From the NCBI RefSeq assembly GCF_031461075.1, contig NZ_JAVKPK010000006.1, forward strand, positions 8,507-72,506: a DNA stretch of 64,000 nt, in the 5' to 3' direction. The notes under the pieces are model-generated. The model searched no databases and was not told where the DNA came from. It was given only the letters and a program-made list of their open reading frames with translations. Shown here one piece after another: positions 1-9,689 of this stretch. The stretch comes from Methanosarcina baikalica. Lineage in GTDB: Archaea > Halobacteriota > Methanosarcinia > Methanosarcinales > Methanosarcinaceae. The position numbers were made by a program, and so were the translations under genes. The stretch's first letter is position 1. Each line of letters begins with the position of its first letter.

Positions 1-128
1 AGGAACGGATGCTTCCTGTATCAAAAAGGGAGTGATATGCAGAAATTAAAACTTATGAAAATGAAACATTAAACTCAGAGGGTTATTCTGCTTCACTATC
101 ATCCTGACACAAAGGAGGCAAGCAATAA

Positions 129-299
129 ATGACAGAAAAGAATCCGAATACTGGGGAGCGGGAGCTTGTCATCACAAGAATTTTCGATAATTCACGAAAG
201 CTCATCTTTAAGGCGTGTCCTGATCCAGAATGCGTGAAGCGCCGGTGGGGGACGAAAGACTTCACATCATCTGTTTCGAAGAAGATCATAGCAAAAGAA
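129..299 (+). pseudogene. 5' remnant of an AHSA1/SRPBCC-family gene fused in frame to the esterase
   Basis: The first 57 codons read like the N-terminus of AHSA1-type SRPBCC proteins: a GERELVITRIFD start, a RKLIFKA stretch, then DPECVKRRWG and DFTSSV, where the family normally has DPEHVKxWWGP and FTxPV. The similarity ends near codon 52 and the frame runs into the signal peptide of the esterase. The original ribosome binding site, AAAGGAGG, still lies 7-14 nt before the ATG at 129. I infer an internal deletion that joined the start of one gene to the next. The family assignment is from recognised motifs only. Confidence 0.6.
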
Positions 300-1859
300 A
301 TGAAAAAATGCAGATTACTTAAATGCAGATTACTTGTTTGTGTGATATTTGTCGGATTATATCTCATGACGGGAGGAGGCATGGCTGAAGATACACAGAG
401 CGAATCAGATGCCGGAATTGTAAAGACCGAAAATGGATATATTTCAGGGATAAATGAAAGCGGACTCCGGATATATCTTGGAATTCCATATGCCGCCCCT
501 CCTACAGGTGATCTGAGGTGGAGACCTCCTGAGGCTGTAAAACCCTGGGAAGGAATTCGAAAGGCGGATAAGTTCGGGCCGACATGTCCCCAGGTAGTTG
601 CACCTGCTTTTGGATCTGAATGGTCCCCCGGGAAAATGAGCGAGGACTGTCTGTACCTGAACGTCTGGACGCCGGCAGTGGATTCGAAAGAAAAACTGCC
701 TGTGATGGTCTTTATCTACGGAGGGGCATACGTGCGGGGATCAAGCTCTCTTCCACTCTATAACGGAAGTGCCCTTGCAAAGAAAGGCGTCGTCGTTGTC
801 ACGCTTAATTATCGGGTCGGTGTTCTTGGATTCATGGCACATCCCCAACTGTCAAAGGAGTCACCTCACAATACTTCAGGCAACTACGCGCTCCTTGACC
901 AGGAGGCAGCCCTGAGGTGGACCCAGAACAACATAGAAGCCTTCGGAGGAGACCCTACCCGCGTTACGATCTTCGGGGAGTCGGCAGGAGGGGCCAGTAT
1001 TCTCGCTCAACTCGCTACCCAGCAGAGCAGAGGGCTCTACAGCCAGGCCATCGTAGAAAGTGGTCCCATCTGGAAGAGAGGGCCAATATTACCTGCTTAT
1101 AATACAAAAGCTGAAGCCGAAGAGTACGGCCTGAAATTTGCCGAAAGCCTCGGATATTCTGGGCAGGATGCGATTCAACAGATGCGCAATAGAAGTGCTT
1201 TTGATCTGGTCAATGAAACACCATATATATTGAATTCCACATTCTGGGGTTTCCACAATGTTGGCTTCAAGCCTACTATTGATGGATGGCTGATCACAGA
1301 GGCCCCTGAAGAAATCTTCAGGCAAGGGCGGGAGAATCCAGTCCCGCTCATCATAGGGATCAATGCCGATGAAGGCACCTTACTGGCTGCGAATACAAAT
1401 ATGACAGTTTCTCAGTACGAGCAGTTCATACGGGACAGCTTTGGGGAAAACGCCAGCCAAATTTTAGCCAAGTACCCGGCAAGTACAAAGGAAGAAGTAC
1501 AGCATCAAATGGAGAGGATCACGACAGATATCGACTTTGCTTCGGCAGCAAAGTTTGTTGCTGGGTCCATGGCCGATCTCAATCAGAGCACGTATCTGTA
1601 TAAGTTCACATATGTCCTGCCCGGGCAGCCTAATGGTGCATACCATACCAGCGAACTCTACTTTGTGTTCCGGCCCAGCTATTGGAATCCGGATCCCACC
1701 AGCAGCAAGGTCTCAGATTATATGATGGATCTCTGGATCAGGTTTGCTAAGACTGGAAACCCCAATGGAGGGATCAATGTAACCTGGCCGGAGTACAACA
1801 CTGAGAAAGACCAGTATCTTGATATTGGGGTGACTCCTGTGGTTAAAACCGGATATTGA
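300..1859 (+). CDS. secreted type-B carboxylesterase (para-nitrobenzyl esterase family)
   Basis: An alpha/beta hydrolase of the carboxylesterase type B family, predicted to hydrolyse carboxylic esters outside the membrane. Counting from the ATG at 300 it has about 519 residues, normal for the family. A basic, hydrophobic N-terminus (MKKCRLL through FVGLYLMTGGG) looks like a signal peptide. The oxyanion-hole region reads YGGAYVRG. The nucleophile elbow is GESAGG with Ser encoded at 981-983. The catalytic acid lies in NADEGT and the catalytic His in GAYHTSEL. I prefer 300 over the upstream ATG at 129 because the first 57 codons belong to a different gene remnant and would bury the signal peptide. 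The upstream ATG has the better ribosome binding site, so the fused 576-residue product could still be made. It has no operon partner. Function is well supported, natural substrate unknown. Confidence 0.9.
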   Translation: MKKCRLLKCRLLVCVIFVGLYLMTGGGMAEDTQSESDAGIVKTENGYISGINESGLRIYLGIPYAAPPTGDLRWRPPEAVKPWEGIRKADKFGPTCPQVVAPAFGSEWSPGKMSEDCLYLNVWTPAVDSKEKLPVMVFIYGGAYVRGSSSLPLYNGSALAKKGVVVVTLNYRVGVLGFMAHPQLSKESPHNTSGNYALLDQEAALRWTQNNIEAFGGDPTRVTIFGESAGGASILAQLATQQSRGLYSQAIVESGPIWKRGPILPAYNTKAEAEEYGLKFAESLGYSGQDAIQQMRNRSAFDLVNETPYILNSTFWGFHNVGFKPTIDGWLITEAPEEIFRQGRENPVPLIIGINADEGTLLAANTNMTVSQYEQFIRDSFGENASQILAKYPASTKEEVQHQMERITTDIDFASAAKFVAGSMADLNQSTYLYKFTYVLPGQPNGAYHTSELYFVFRPSYWNPDPTSSKVSDYMMDLWIRFAKTGNPNGGINVTWPEYNTEKDQYLDIGVTPVVKTGY

Positions 1860-2061
1860 CAGGTCTTCATTTAGCAATCCCTTGCGGCTGTTTAAGACGG
1901 GGAAGTGCTCTGCAGACCGAGCTCCCTCCATTTTTAGGCATACCAGATCGTTGCCTAATTTCGGTCTCTTGATGGTTATTTCCTTGATCTAATTTTTGAG
2001 ATTGAATTTGATATATTGTATAGGTAACGAGCAAAATATCCTATAGTGCATAAAATATTAT

Positions 2062-2314
2062 ATGCCAAAAAGGCTAAAATGGAACAAAAAATCCCGACCT
2101 CCTTATTTTTCAGAGGTAACTGGGTTGAAAAATCAACAAGTCACAAATAATTTTGATGAGATTATTGCAGACTGTAAAATGATTTTTGACGAGAAAAGAA
2201 GGTTTCATGCTAAATGGAATTTATACTGTCAAACTAAGGTTATTTGGAGAAGAGATTGCGTTCCCACCTGAAAATTCTGGAAGTCCCGAAAGGCACTTAT
2301 TAGGTCTTGTTTAG
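2062..2314 (+). pseudogene. possible frameshifted small gene remnant
   Basis: A 69-codon frame starts with ATG at 2062. A second frame, ATG 2207 to TAG 2314, takes over with protein-like sequence (LFGEEIAFPPENSGSPER). Together they look like one small gene broken by a frameshift. I do not recognise the family. The surrounding 1860-2700 holds nothing else I can support. Confidence 0.25.
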
Positions 2315-2702
2315 GAAGAGGTTTGGTACTGGACTCACGGGTTGCGAGCTCTTAATTTTATCTCTTCACTTCTATAATATATTTTTCGGAGTAGGCGTTG
2401 AAGTATTTCTTGTGGAATAGGTCTTTGCTATGTGGTCTTGGTAGATGAGAACGCAAATTATACTATGTTCTCACCCTATATAATATTTTTAACACATAAT
2501 GTTATTTCGGATATATTATGTTAGTACATACGTCTAATTTACTTTCATTGGTTTAACTTTATAGCATCAATCTATAAATCCTGCACGTAATCCTGCACGT
2601 AAATATTTGCACCTGATTTGCCCAACGTTCGGTAACAAAGAAAAACATTGACAAGCGCGGAAAAATTCACTCAAGACTCTACAACCAGCTACAACATCTC
2701 TA

Positions 2703-2926
2703 GTGCATCGATTCTGATATAAATCCATTTTAGATTGTTATTCCACCAAGCTTGGATCTTTGGACAATGTTTGCAGCTTGATTTCTAGAACGACTTAACC
2801 TGGTCAGATAATCTAACTCTTTTTGAGTAAATGATAATTTAGGGCGACGGCTTATACGAGGCATAAAGGTTAGTTATTGAACAATTAATATAATTATTTT
2901 ATGGATTTATATCAGAATCGATGCAC
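2703..2926. mobile_element. IS630-type miniature element (internally deleted IS) flanked by TA
   Basis: A 224-bp element with perfect 26-bp terminal inverted repeats (2703-2728 and 2901-2926), each end bordered by TA, the target duplication expected of IS630/Tc1-mariner elements. On the minus strand, 2864 to 2730, it keeps a 44-codon frame starting MPRISRRPKLSFTQKELDYL, which resembles the N-terminal helix-turn-helix start of IS630-family transposases, then stops near the right end. It is therefore a non-autonomous derivative that kept both ends and the first part of the transposase gene. Another element at 50290-50455 shares the outer 14 bp of the terminal repeat. Confidence 0.75.
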
Positions 2927-2994
2927 TAGTAACAAAGTGGATACTATAAGGTATGTTTGAACTAGATCTTTTTTTGTCTTTGATTTCCTCTCCT

Positions 2995-3212
2995 TTATCT
3001 GCCTCTTTTTTGTTTTTTATTTCCCCCCTCATTTACCATATTTTCTAGATGTTCGTTCATGCATATATTTATATTTGTTGTAAATGATTTAAATTGTGCA
3101 TCTGTTATGTTGCCTACTGATTCCTTAAAAATCCATTGAATTGAAAAACGGTTAAAAGTCGGATCCTGGTTTTCTCTTCGGAATCGAATTTATGAGTACA
3201 TGCATCTGCCAT
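2995..3212 (-). pseudogene. small frameshifted hypothetical gene
   Basis: On the minus strand an ATG at 3212 opens a frame starting MADACTHKFDSEEKTR. After about 27 codons a +/-1 shift is needed to continue into a clean frame (WIFKESVGNITDAQFKS and on to GGNKKQKRGR) ending at 2995. Two adjacent, complementary open stretches suggest one decayed gene of about 70 residues. No family recognised. The rest of 2930-3440 shows nothing I can name. Confidence 0.25.
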
Positions 3213-3441
3213 ATTTTTTACTATCCTCTAAACCAAACCTGCCAGAATTTCATACCTGCACATTTGACTCCTGACAAGTATAATACTGTCGCGCTGTCAG
3301 TTGCACGAAGGCGCTGAATACTTTTGCCCTGCATGTAGATACCAGGCTTCCAGTCAGCCTCAATTTTGTGATAGTCTGATACAAGGAAAAGACTCATTGA
3401 AATGCAAGGTAGACCTGTTTACAGGATATAAAATTTAATTG

Positions 3442-3456
3442 ATATATTTATATATT
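3442..3456 (+). promoter_or_regulatory. TATA-box region of the carAB promoter
   Basis: An AT-only stretch (atatatttatatatt) about 95 nt before the preferred carA start fits an archaeal TATA box with a leader of roughly 70 nt. It is the only strong candidate between the debris and carA. Inferred from sequence alone. Confidence 0.4.
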
Positions 3457-3549
3457 AAAAGACTCAAGAAATACCAATAACTCAGGGAATCGGGAAAGTC
3501 ATCGTAACACTTATACATGTCTTACGACATTTACTCGCAGGTTCAGATG

Positions 3550-4656
3550 ATGAAAGCAGTACTAGGCTTAGAAGACGGAACAATTATTAGGGGCACCGGT
3601 TTTGGTGCTGAAGGCACAGCTTGCGGCGAACTTGTTTTTACCACTCAATTCACGGGATATGAGGAGGCTTTAACAGACCCTTCCTACAAGGGCCAGATTT
3701 TAATGTTCACTTACCCTCTTATCGGAAACTATGGTGTCAACGGGGAGCGCGTCCAGTCCGATAACATCCATGCGGAGGGGCTTGTTGTCAGGGAAGCCTG
3801 CAAGAAACCCTATCATTACAAATCATCACGTTCTATCCATAAATTTTTAGAAGATGAAGGGAAACCAGGGATTGAAGGCGTTGACACCCGGTCGCTTACC
3901 ATCGGGGCAAGGGAACGCGGGACAATGCGGGCAGCCCTTATCACCGGCAGCGACGACGGGGAAGAAGCCGTGGAAGTGGCAAGGAACTTCCCGCAGATAA
4001 CGGACGAGGAACTCATATCCCTTGTAACCTGTAAAGAGCCATATTTCATTCCCGGAGCAGAAGGCGCCTGGAAAGGCATCGGCAAGCGCAAACATGCGGT
4101 TGTAGTTGACCTTGGGATAAAACGCAATATTATAAACAACCTGCACAAGCGCGGAATTGACCTCACACTGGTTCCTGCAACTACTAAACCCTCGGAAATT
4201 GCAAGCTACGAACCGGATCTTCTTTTTGTATCAAACGGGCCCGGAGACCCGGAAAAAGCAATAGACGCGATCAATGCTGTAAAGGCCTTTGCGGGCACGA
4301 TTCCAGTCAGCGGGATCTGTTTCGGACACCAGATTATCTCCCTTGCAATGGGAGCAAAGACTTACAAATTGAAATTCGGGCACAGGGGAGGAAACCAGCC
4401 TGTAAAGGACCTCATTGAAAACAGGGTTTTCATAACCTCGCAGAACCACGGATATGCTGTTGATGCGGATTCCCTGGAGGGCACAGGGCTATATGTAAAG
4501 TACCTGAACGCAAACGACAAAACCGTGGAAGGTGTTTCCCACAAAGACCTGGATATTTTCAGCGTGCAGTTCCATCCTGAAGCCCAGGCAGGGCCCACGG
4601 ATACAGAAGAGACGTTTTTCAGCAAAGTTGTAAAGGTCCTCGGAGGTGAAATTTAA
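3550..4656 (+). CDS. carA: carbamoyl-phosphate synthase, small (glutaminase) subunit
   Basis: Glutamine amidotransferase subunit that releases ammonia from glutamine and passes it to CarB for carbamoyl phosphate synthesis, feeding arginine and pyrimidine synthesis. The N-terminal CPSase domain starts MKAVLGLEDGTIIRG. The C-terminal class I amidotransferase domain has the nucleophile in SGICFGHQ (Cys codon 4318-4320) and the His-Glu pair in FHPEAQ. The frame extends to an ATG at 3517, but the conserved family N-terminus begins at the ATG at 3550, giving 368 residues, usual for CarA. The next gene starts inside its stop codon. A neighbouring argG supports a role in arginine synthesis. Confidence 0.97.
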   Translation: MKAVLGLEDGTIIRGTGFGAEGTACGELVFTTQFTGYEEALTDPSYKGQILMFTYPLIGNYGVNGERVQSDNIHAEGLVVREACKKPYHYKSSRSIHKFLEDEGKPGIEGVDTRSLTIGARERGTMRAALITGSDDGEEAVEVARNFPQITDEELISLVTCKEPYFIPGAEGAWKGIGKRKHAVVVDLGIKRNIINNLHKRGIDLTLVPATTKPSEIASYEPDLLFVSNGPGDPEKAIDAINAVKAFAGTIPVSGICFGHQIISLAMGAKTYKLKFGHRGGNQPVKDLIENRVFITSQNHGYAVDADSLEGTGLYVKYLNANDKTVEGVSHKDLDIFSVQFHPEAQAGPTDTEETFFSKVVKVLGGEI

Positions 4657-7600
4657 TGCCCAAACGTGAGGACATAAAGAAAGTTTTGCTTATAGGTTCA
4701 GGGCCAATCACTATCGGTCAAGCTGCAGAATTCGATTTCTCAGGCAGCCAAGCCTGCAGGTCTTTAAAAGAAGAAGGCATCCGGGTTGTGCTTGTAAACT
4801 CCAACCCTGCAACCATAATGACAGATCCGGAAATGGCTGATTCGGTCTATATCGAACCCCTTGATGCCAGAATTGTGGAAAGGATCATCGAGAAAGAGCG
4901 CCCTGACGGAATTATTGCAGGCATTGGAGGGCAGACAGGCCTGAATATTACCAGTGAACTTGCAGAAATGGGCGTTTTCGAAAAATACGGGGTGCAGATC
5001 CTTGGGACTCCTGTTGAAGCTATCAAAAATACGGAAGACAGGGAACTCTTCAAAGAGACCATGCTCAGGATAGGGGAAAAGGTTCCTTTGAGCAGGGCAG
5101 TCAATACATTAAAGGAAGCCGAAGAAGTTGTTGAGGAGCTTGGCCTTCCTCTGATCATCCGCCCGGCTTACACTCTTGGCGGGGCTGGAGGCGGAATTGC
5201 CCGCACAAAGGAAGAACTTCTTGAAATCACGGAACGCGGGCTCAGGCGCAGCCGCATTTCCCAGGTGCTCATAGAAGAAAGCGTGCTGGGCTGGGCAGAG
5301 GTCGAATATGAAGTTATGAGGGATGCAAACGATACCTGTATCGTAATCTGTAACATGGAAAATATTGACCCCATGGGCGTTCACACCGGAGAATCCGCAG
5401 TTGTTGCCCCCTCCCAGACCATGAGCGATGCAGAACACCAGATGCTCAGGAGTGCCTCAATCAAGATCATCCGCGCCCTCAAGATCGAAGGTGGGTGCAA
5501 TATCCAGTATGCTTTAAAAGAAGGCGATTATCGTATTGTCGAAGTAAATCCCAGGGTTTCGAGGTCATCAGCCCTTGCGTCCAAGGCTACAGGCTATCCG
5601 ATTGCCCGCGTAACCGCAAAAATTGCAATCGGAATGACTCTGGATGAAATAATAAATAACGTTACCAAGAGCACCCCTGCTTCTTTTGAGCCTGCTCTGG
5701 ACTATGTAATTACAAAGATTCCCAGGTGGCCTTTTGATAAGTTCACAACCGCAGACAAGACCCTGACCACAGCAATGAAGAGCACCGGAGAAGTCATGGC
5801 AATAGGCAGGACAATTGAAGAGTCCCTGTTAAAGGCTTTCAAGTCCCTGGATATAGACAACCAGCTGGGAATAAAACACTGGGAAGAACCTGAAATCAAG
5901 ACCCTCCTCAAAACCCCGACAAGCGAACGTCTTTTTGTGATCTTCCATGCGCTTGAGAAAGGCATGTCTGTAAAAGAAATTGCCGAACTTTCGAGCATCA
6001 ACCCCTTCTTTATCTCAAAGATGAAAAATATCGTTGACATGGAAAAACGCATCAGGGCAGAAGAGCTTACCCCGGAATTTCTGCGCGAAGCAAAAAGGAT
6101 GGGCTTCCCGGACACTCGCCTTGCAGAACTGACCGGCAAAACCATGCAGGAAATAATCGATTTCAGGCACGCAGCCGGAATTGTGGCTACATTTAAGATG
6201 GTGGATACCTGCGCAGCCGAGTTTGAGGCAGCTACTCCTTATTATTATTCCACTTACGAAGACACCTGTGAGACAAAACCGTCTGACAGGAAGAAGATCC
6301 TTATCCTTGGGGCAGGGCCTATCAGGATAGGACAGGGAATCGAATTTGACTACTGTACGGTCCATGCGGTCACTGCGCTTCGGGAAGAAGGCATCGAAAC
6401 TCATATCATTAATAACAATCCTGAAACCGTGTCAACGGACTTCGACACCTCGGACAAGCTCTTTTTTGAGCCCCTAACCCTGGAATATGTCATGAACGTG
6501 ATCGAGCGTGAGAGGCCTGACGGGGTCCTGGTGCAGTTCGGAGGACAGACCTCGGTGAACCTGGCTCTTCCCCTCAAAAGGGAGTTAAAGCGCAGGACAG
6601 ATCTTGATACCGTAATCATGGGCACTGCCCCTGAGGATATGGACCTTGCCGAAGACAGGGAAAAGTTCTATCTGCTTATGCAGAAACTCGGCGTCCCGCA
6701 GCCTGAAGGTGGATATGCGACTTCCCAGCAGGAAGCAATCGAGGTTGCAAAACGGATCGGTTTCCCTGTACTTGTTCGCCCCTCCTACGTGCTCGGCGGG
6801 CGGGCAATGGAAATCGTCTATGACGAAATCGACCTTGAACGCTATATGAAAGAGGCAGTAAGGGTTTCTCCGGAACACCCGATCCTTATTGACGATTTCC
6901 TTGAGGCAGCCTGCGAAATCGATGTGGATGCGGTCTGTGACCAGAAAGATGTGCTTATTGGCGCAATCATGGAGCATATAGAGGAAGCGGGCATACATTC
7001 AGGGGATTCGGCCTGTGTAATTCCGACCCAGTCTCTCTCGCCTGAAGTGCTTGACCAGGTCAGGGACTACACACGAAGGATCGCTCTTGGCCTCAGGGTC
7101 AAAGGGCTGATAAACCTTCAGATGGCAGAGAAAGATGGAAAAGTCTATGTGCTTGAAGCAAACCCGCGTTCAAGCAGAACAATTCCCTTTGTCTCAAAAG
7201 CCGTAGGAATTCCGCTTGCAAAGATTGCAGCCAAAGTCATTGCAGGGCACAGCTTAAAGAGCCTGGGTTACACGGACGAGCCAAAGCCAAAACATGTTTC
7301 GGTTAAGGAAGTTCTCCTGCCTTTTGATAAACTGCCGGGTGCAGACCCTGTCCTCGGGCCGGAAATGAAAAGCACTGGAGAGGTCATGGGTATTGACTAC
7401 GATTTCGGAAGGGCATACTATAAGGCAGAGCTCGCAGCCGACAACCTCCTGCCTCTTACAGGAAAAGTCTTCCTGTCAATCCGGAATGCAGATAAACTCG
7501 AGCTTGTGGAAGTGGCAAGGAAATTGCAGGCTGCAGGCCTTGAACTCATGGGCACGACGGGCACTGTGAATCACCTTGCAGAACATGGGATCTTCATGGA

Positions 7601-7898
7601 CACTGTAAAGAAGATACATGACGGAAGCCCGAATGTCATCGACATGATGCGCAGGGACGAAGTTGACCTGATCATAAACACTCCCACAAGCAAGCAGTCG
7701 CGTAAGGACGGCTCCAGGATCAGGCGGGCAGCCGTGGACTTCAAGGTTCCCTACATCACCACAATTCAGGCAGCAGTTGCTGCAGCCGATGCTATAGAGA
7801 CCATGAAAAAAGGGCAGGACCTTACGATCAAATCTATTAACGAGTATCACAAAGAGATGGAACAGGAAAGCAAAATCGAACTGGCAAAAATAGAGTAA
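4656..7898 (+). CDS. carB: carbamoyl-phosphate synthase, large subunit
   Basis: The 1080-residue synthetase subunit, with two homologous ATP-grasp halves: the first phosphorylates bicarbonate, the second carbamate. Each half starts with a glycine-rich loop (IGSGPITIGQAAEFDFSG near residue 14; LGAGPIRIGQGIEFDY near 552). A C-terminal MGS-like allosteric domain starts around residue 930 (TGKVFLSIRNADK). The ATG overlaps the carA stop by one base (taATG) and a strong GGAGGTGA lies 7-14 nt upstream inside carA, so the pair is translationally coupled. Full length, no broken motif seen. Confidence 0.98.
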   Translation: MPKREDIKKVLLIGSGPITIGQAAEFDFSGSQACRSLKEEGIRVVLVNSNPATIMTDPEMADSVYIEPLDARIVERIIEKERPDGIIAGIGGQTGLNITSELAEMGVFEKYGVQILGTPVEAIKNTEDRELFKETMLRIGEKVPLSRAVNTLKEAEEVVEELGLPLIIRPAYTLGGAGGGIARTKEELLEITERGLRRSRISQVLIEESVLGWAEVEYEVMRDANDTCIVICNMENIDPMGVHTGESAVVAPSQTMSDAEHQMLRSASIKIIRALKIEGGCNIQYALKEGDYRIVEVNPRVSRSSALASKATGYPIARVTAKIAIGMTLDEIINNVTKSTPASFEPALDYVITKIPRWPFDKFTTADKTLTTAMKSTGEVMAIGRTIEESLLKAFKSLDIDNQLGIKHWEEPEIKTLLKTPTSERLFVIFHALEKGMSVKEIAELSSINPFFISKMKNIVDMEKRIRAEELTPEFLREAKRMGFPDTRLAELTGKTMQEIIDFRHAAGIVATFKMVDTCAAEFEAATPYYYSTYEDTCETKPSDRKKILILGAGPIRIGQGIEFDYCTVHAVTALREEGIETHIINNNPETVSTDFDTSDKLFFEPLTLEYVMNVIERERPDGVLVQFGGQTSVNLALPLKRELKRRTDLDTVIMGTAPEDMDLAEDREKFYLLMQKLGVPQPEGGYATSQQEAIEVAKRIGFPVLVRPSYVLGGRAMEIVYDEIDLERYMKEAVRVSPEHPILIDDFLEAACEIDVDAVCDQKDVLIGAIMEHIEEAGIHSGDSACVIPTQSLSPEVLDQVRDYTRRIALGLRVKGLINLQMAEKDGKVYVLEANPRSSRTIPFVSKAVGIPLAKIAAKVIAGHSLKSLGYTDEPKPKHVSVKEVLLPFDKLPGADPVLGPEMKSTGEVMGIDYDFGRAYYKAELAADNLLPLTGKVFLSIRNADKLELVEVARKLQAAGLELMGTTGTVNHLAEHGIFMDTVKKIHDGSPNVIDMMRRDEVDLIINTPTSKQSRKDGSRIRRAAVDFKVPYITTIQAAVAAADAIETMKKGQDLTIKSINEYHKEMEQESKIELAKIE

Positions 7899-7972
7899 AA
7901 AGCCAGAAAGTCCTGAACCAGAGTTTTGCGCGGATATTCCGAGCCGAAAAGGGTGGCTTTTCTTCCATCCTC

Positions 7973-8148
7973 ATACATTTATTTCGATCCGGTATTCATT
8001 TATTTCAATTTGGAATTCATTTATTTCATTCGAAATTCATTTATTTCATTCGAAATTCATTTATTTCATTCGAAATTCATTTCAAATTTTACTCTTATTT
8101 GTGTTAATCCATAAATTTGTTTTAATCCATAAATTTGTTTTAATCCAT
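7973..8148. repeat. two tandem-repeat tracts between carB and argG
   Basis: Tract 1 (about 7973-8080) is five copies of a 20-21 bp unit, consensus ATTCATTTATTTCATTCGAA. The last three copies are identical and the first two divergent. Tract 2 (about 8104-8148) is two and a half copies of an 18-bp unit, TTAATCCATAAATTTGTT. Both fill the space just before argG, where its promoter must lie, and end 23 nt before the ATG. The short frame across this region is a by-product of the repeats, not a gene. Confidence 0.9.
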
Positions 8149-8171
8149 AAGTTACAAGGGGTACTAGAAAC

Positions 8172-9359
8172 ATGGCAAAGAAAGTTGCACTTGCATATTC
8201 AGGAGGGCTTGACACCTCGGTGTGCATCCCCATCCTCAAGGAAAAATACGGGTACGACGAAGTAATTACAATTTCGGTCGACGTAGGCCAGCCTGAAGAA
8301 GAGATCAGGAAGGCGGACGTAAAAGCTGCGAAGATCAGCGACAAGCACTACACGATCGATGCAAAGGAAGAGTTCGTAAAAGATTACATCTTCCCCCTGA
8401 TCAAAGCCAACGGAAATTACGAAGGCTACGTTATGGGCACCTCGGTCGCCCGCCCGCTGATTGCCAAAAAGGTGGTAGAGGCTGCCAGGAAAGAAGGAGC
8501 AATAGCCCTTGCCCACGGCTGTACCGGAAAAGGCAATGACCAGCTCCGTTTTGAAGCCGTTTTCCGCCAGACCGACATGGACGTTATCGCCCCGATGCGG
8601 GAAATGAACCTGACCCGTGAATGGGAAATCAATTACGCAAAAGAACACGGAATCCCGGTCGAAGCCACGAAATCCAAACCCTGGAGCGTTGACGAAAATA
8701 TCTGGAGCCGCAGCATCGAAGGCGGCAGGCTTGAAGACCCTTCCTTTGTCCCGCCGGAAGAGATCTACGAGTGGACAAAATCCCCAGAAAATGCCCCTGA
8801 CCAGCCCAGGATCCTTGATATCGCCTTTGAAGCAGGAGTCCCAATTTCCCTTGACGGCGAAAAGCTTGGCGGCTACACTCTTATTAAGAAGCTGAATGGG
8901 ATTGCAGGCGAAAACGGAGTCGGCAGGACTGATATGATTGAAGACCGCGTCCTTGGCCTTAAAGCCCGCGAGAACTACGAGCACCCAGCTGCAACCGTCC
9001 TCCTTGCCGCCCACGCCGACCTGGAAAAACTCATCCTGACCCGCGGCGAACTGAAGTTCAAGAAGACCGTTGAAGAGCAGTGGTCCGAAATGGCATACGG
9101 CGGCCTTGTAGACGACCCCCTCTTTGCCGACCTCAACGCCTTTGTCGACAAGTCCCAGGAAAGGGTCACAGGCACAGTGAAAGTGAAGCTCTACAAAGGC
9201 GCCCTCACAATCCTTGCCCGCAGCTCGCCAAATGCCCTGTATTCCGAAGACATGGTTTCATTTGACAGCCAGACCCTTGACCAGAAGGATGCAGAAGGGT
9301 TTGCGAAGTACCACGGGTTCCAGGCCAGGATGTACAGGAAGGTAATGGATAAGAAGTGA
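8172..9359 (+). CDS. argG: argininosuccinate synthase
   Basis: Joins citrulline and aspartate with ATP to give argininosuccinate, the penultimate step of arginine synthesis in the cytoplasm. At 395 residues it is full length. The N-terminal PP-loop AYSGGLDTS (residues 8-16) binds ATP. The GRTDMIEDR and WSVDENIWSRS segments are typical of the family. An ACAAGGGG sequence before the ATG may be the ribosome binding site. It follows carAB, which supplies carbamoyl phosphate for the same pathway, but the 273-nt gap with tandem repeats suggests its own promoter. Base 9142-9221 is duplicated within the repeat array at 18772-18852. Confidence 0.98.
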   Translation: MAKKVALAYSGGLDTSVCIPILKEKYGYDEVITISVDVGQPEEEIRKADVKAAKISDKHYTIDAKEEFVKDYIFPLIKANGNYEGYVMGTSVARPLIAKKVVEAARKEGAIALAHGCTGKGNDQLRFEAVFRQTDMDVIAPMREMNLTREWEINYAKEHGIPVEATKSKPWSVDENIWSRSIEGGRLEDPSFVPPEEIYEWTKSPENAPDQPRILDIAFEAGVPISLDGEKLGGYTLIKKLNGIAGENGVGRTDMIEDRVLGLKARENYEHPAATVLLAAHADLEKLILTRGELKFKKTVEEQWSEMAYGGLVDDPLFADLNAFVDKSQERVTGTVKVKLYKGALTILARSSPNALYSEDMVSFDSQTLDQKDAEGFAKYHGFQARMYRKVMDKK

Positions 9360-9379
9360 AGTTGAAGTTTTAAGCTCTT

Positions 9380-9432
9380 TTACCTGTCCTTTTGTTTTTC
9401 AAGAAGGGCAGGGGAATTTCCTCTTTTTTTCG
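9380..9432 (+). terminator. probable argG terminator
   Basis: A stem of CCTGTCCTT with AAGAAGGGCAGG (one G-U pair and a small bulge) followed by a run of T around 9421-9429 lies about 25 nt after the argG stop. The rest of 9433-9689 is AT-rich, with a short GTGCGCAGCAC hairpin near 9553 and no gene. Confidence 0.5.
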
Positions 9433-9689
9433 CTTATTTTATGGACTGGTTCTGGATTTTTGATTGTTTTTGTACCTCGGGTTCCAGAGAGATTGATCAC
9501 TTTAGATCTTTTCCGGATTGCTGGAATAGGCATCTTAACGATTATTGTCACCGTGCGCAGCACGGGCTTTCCAAGTAGTAAAAAATTGACTTTTTAAATT
9601 TAATTTATCTAAAACGGATTCAATTTAGAAACTTTTTTAAATTAGAAGTTTTTAGAATTAGTGACAAGTGGTGGAGATTTTTATAATTC

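Noticed and set aside
7926..8114. 62-codon frame before argG
   Set aside because: It is produced by the tandem repeats (ISFEIHLFHSKF-type repeats) and has no coding character.
8199..9014. 271-codon frame antisense to argG
   Set aside because: Shadow of argG with no recognisable domain.
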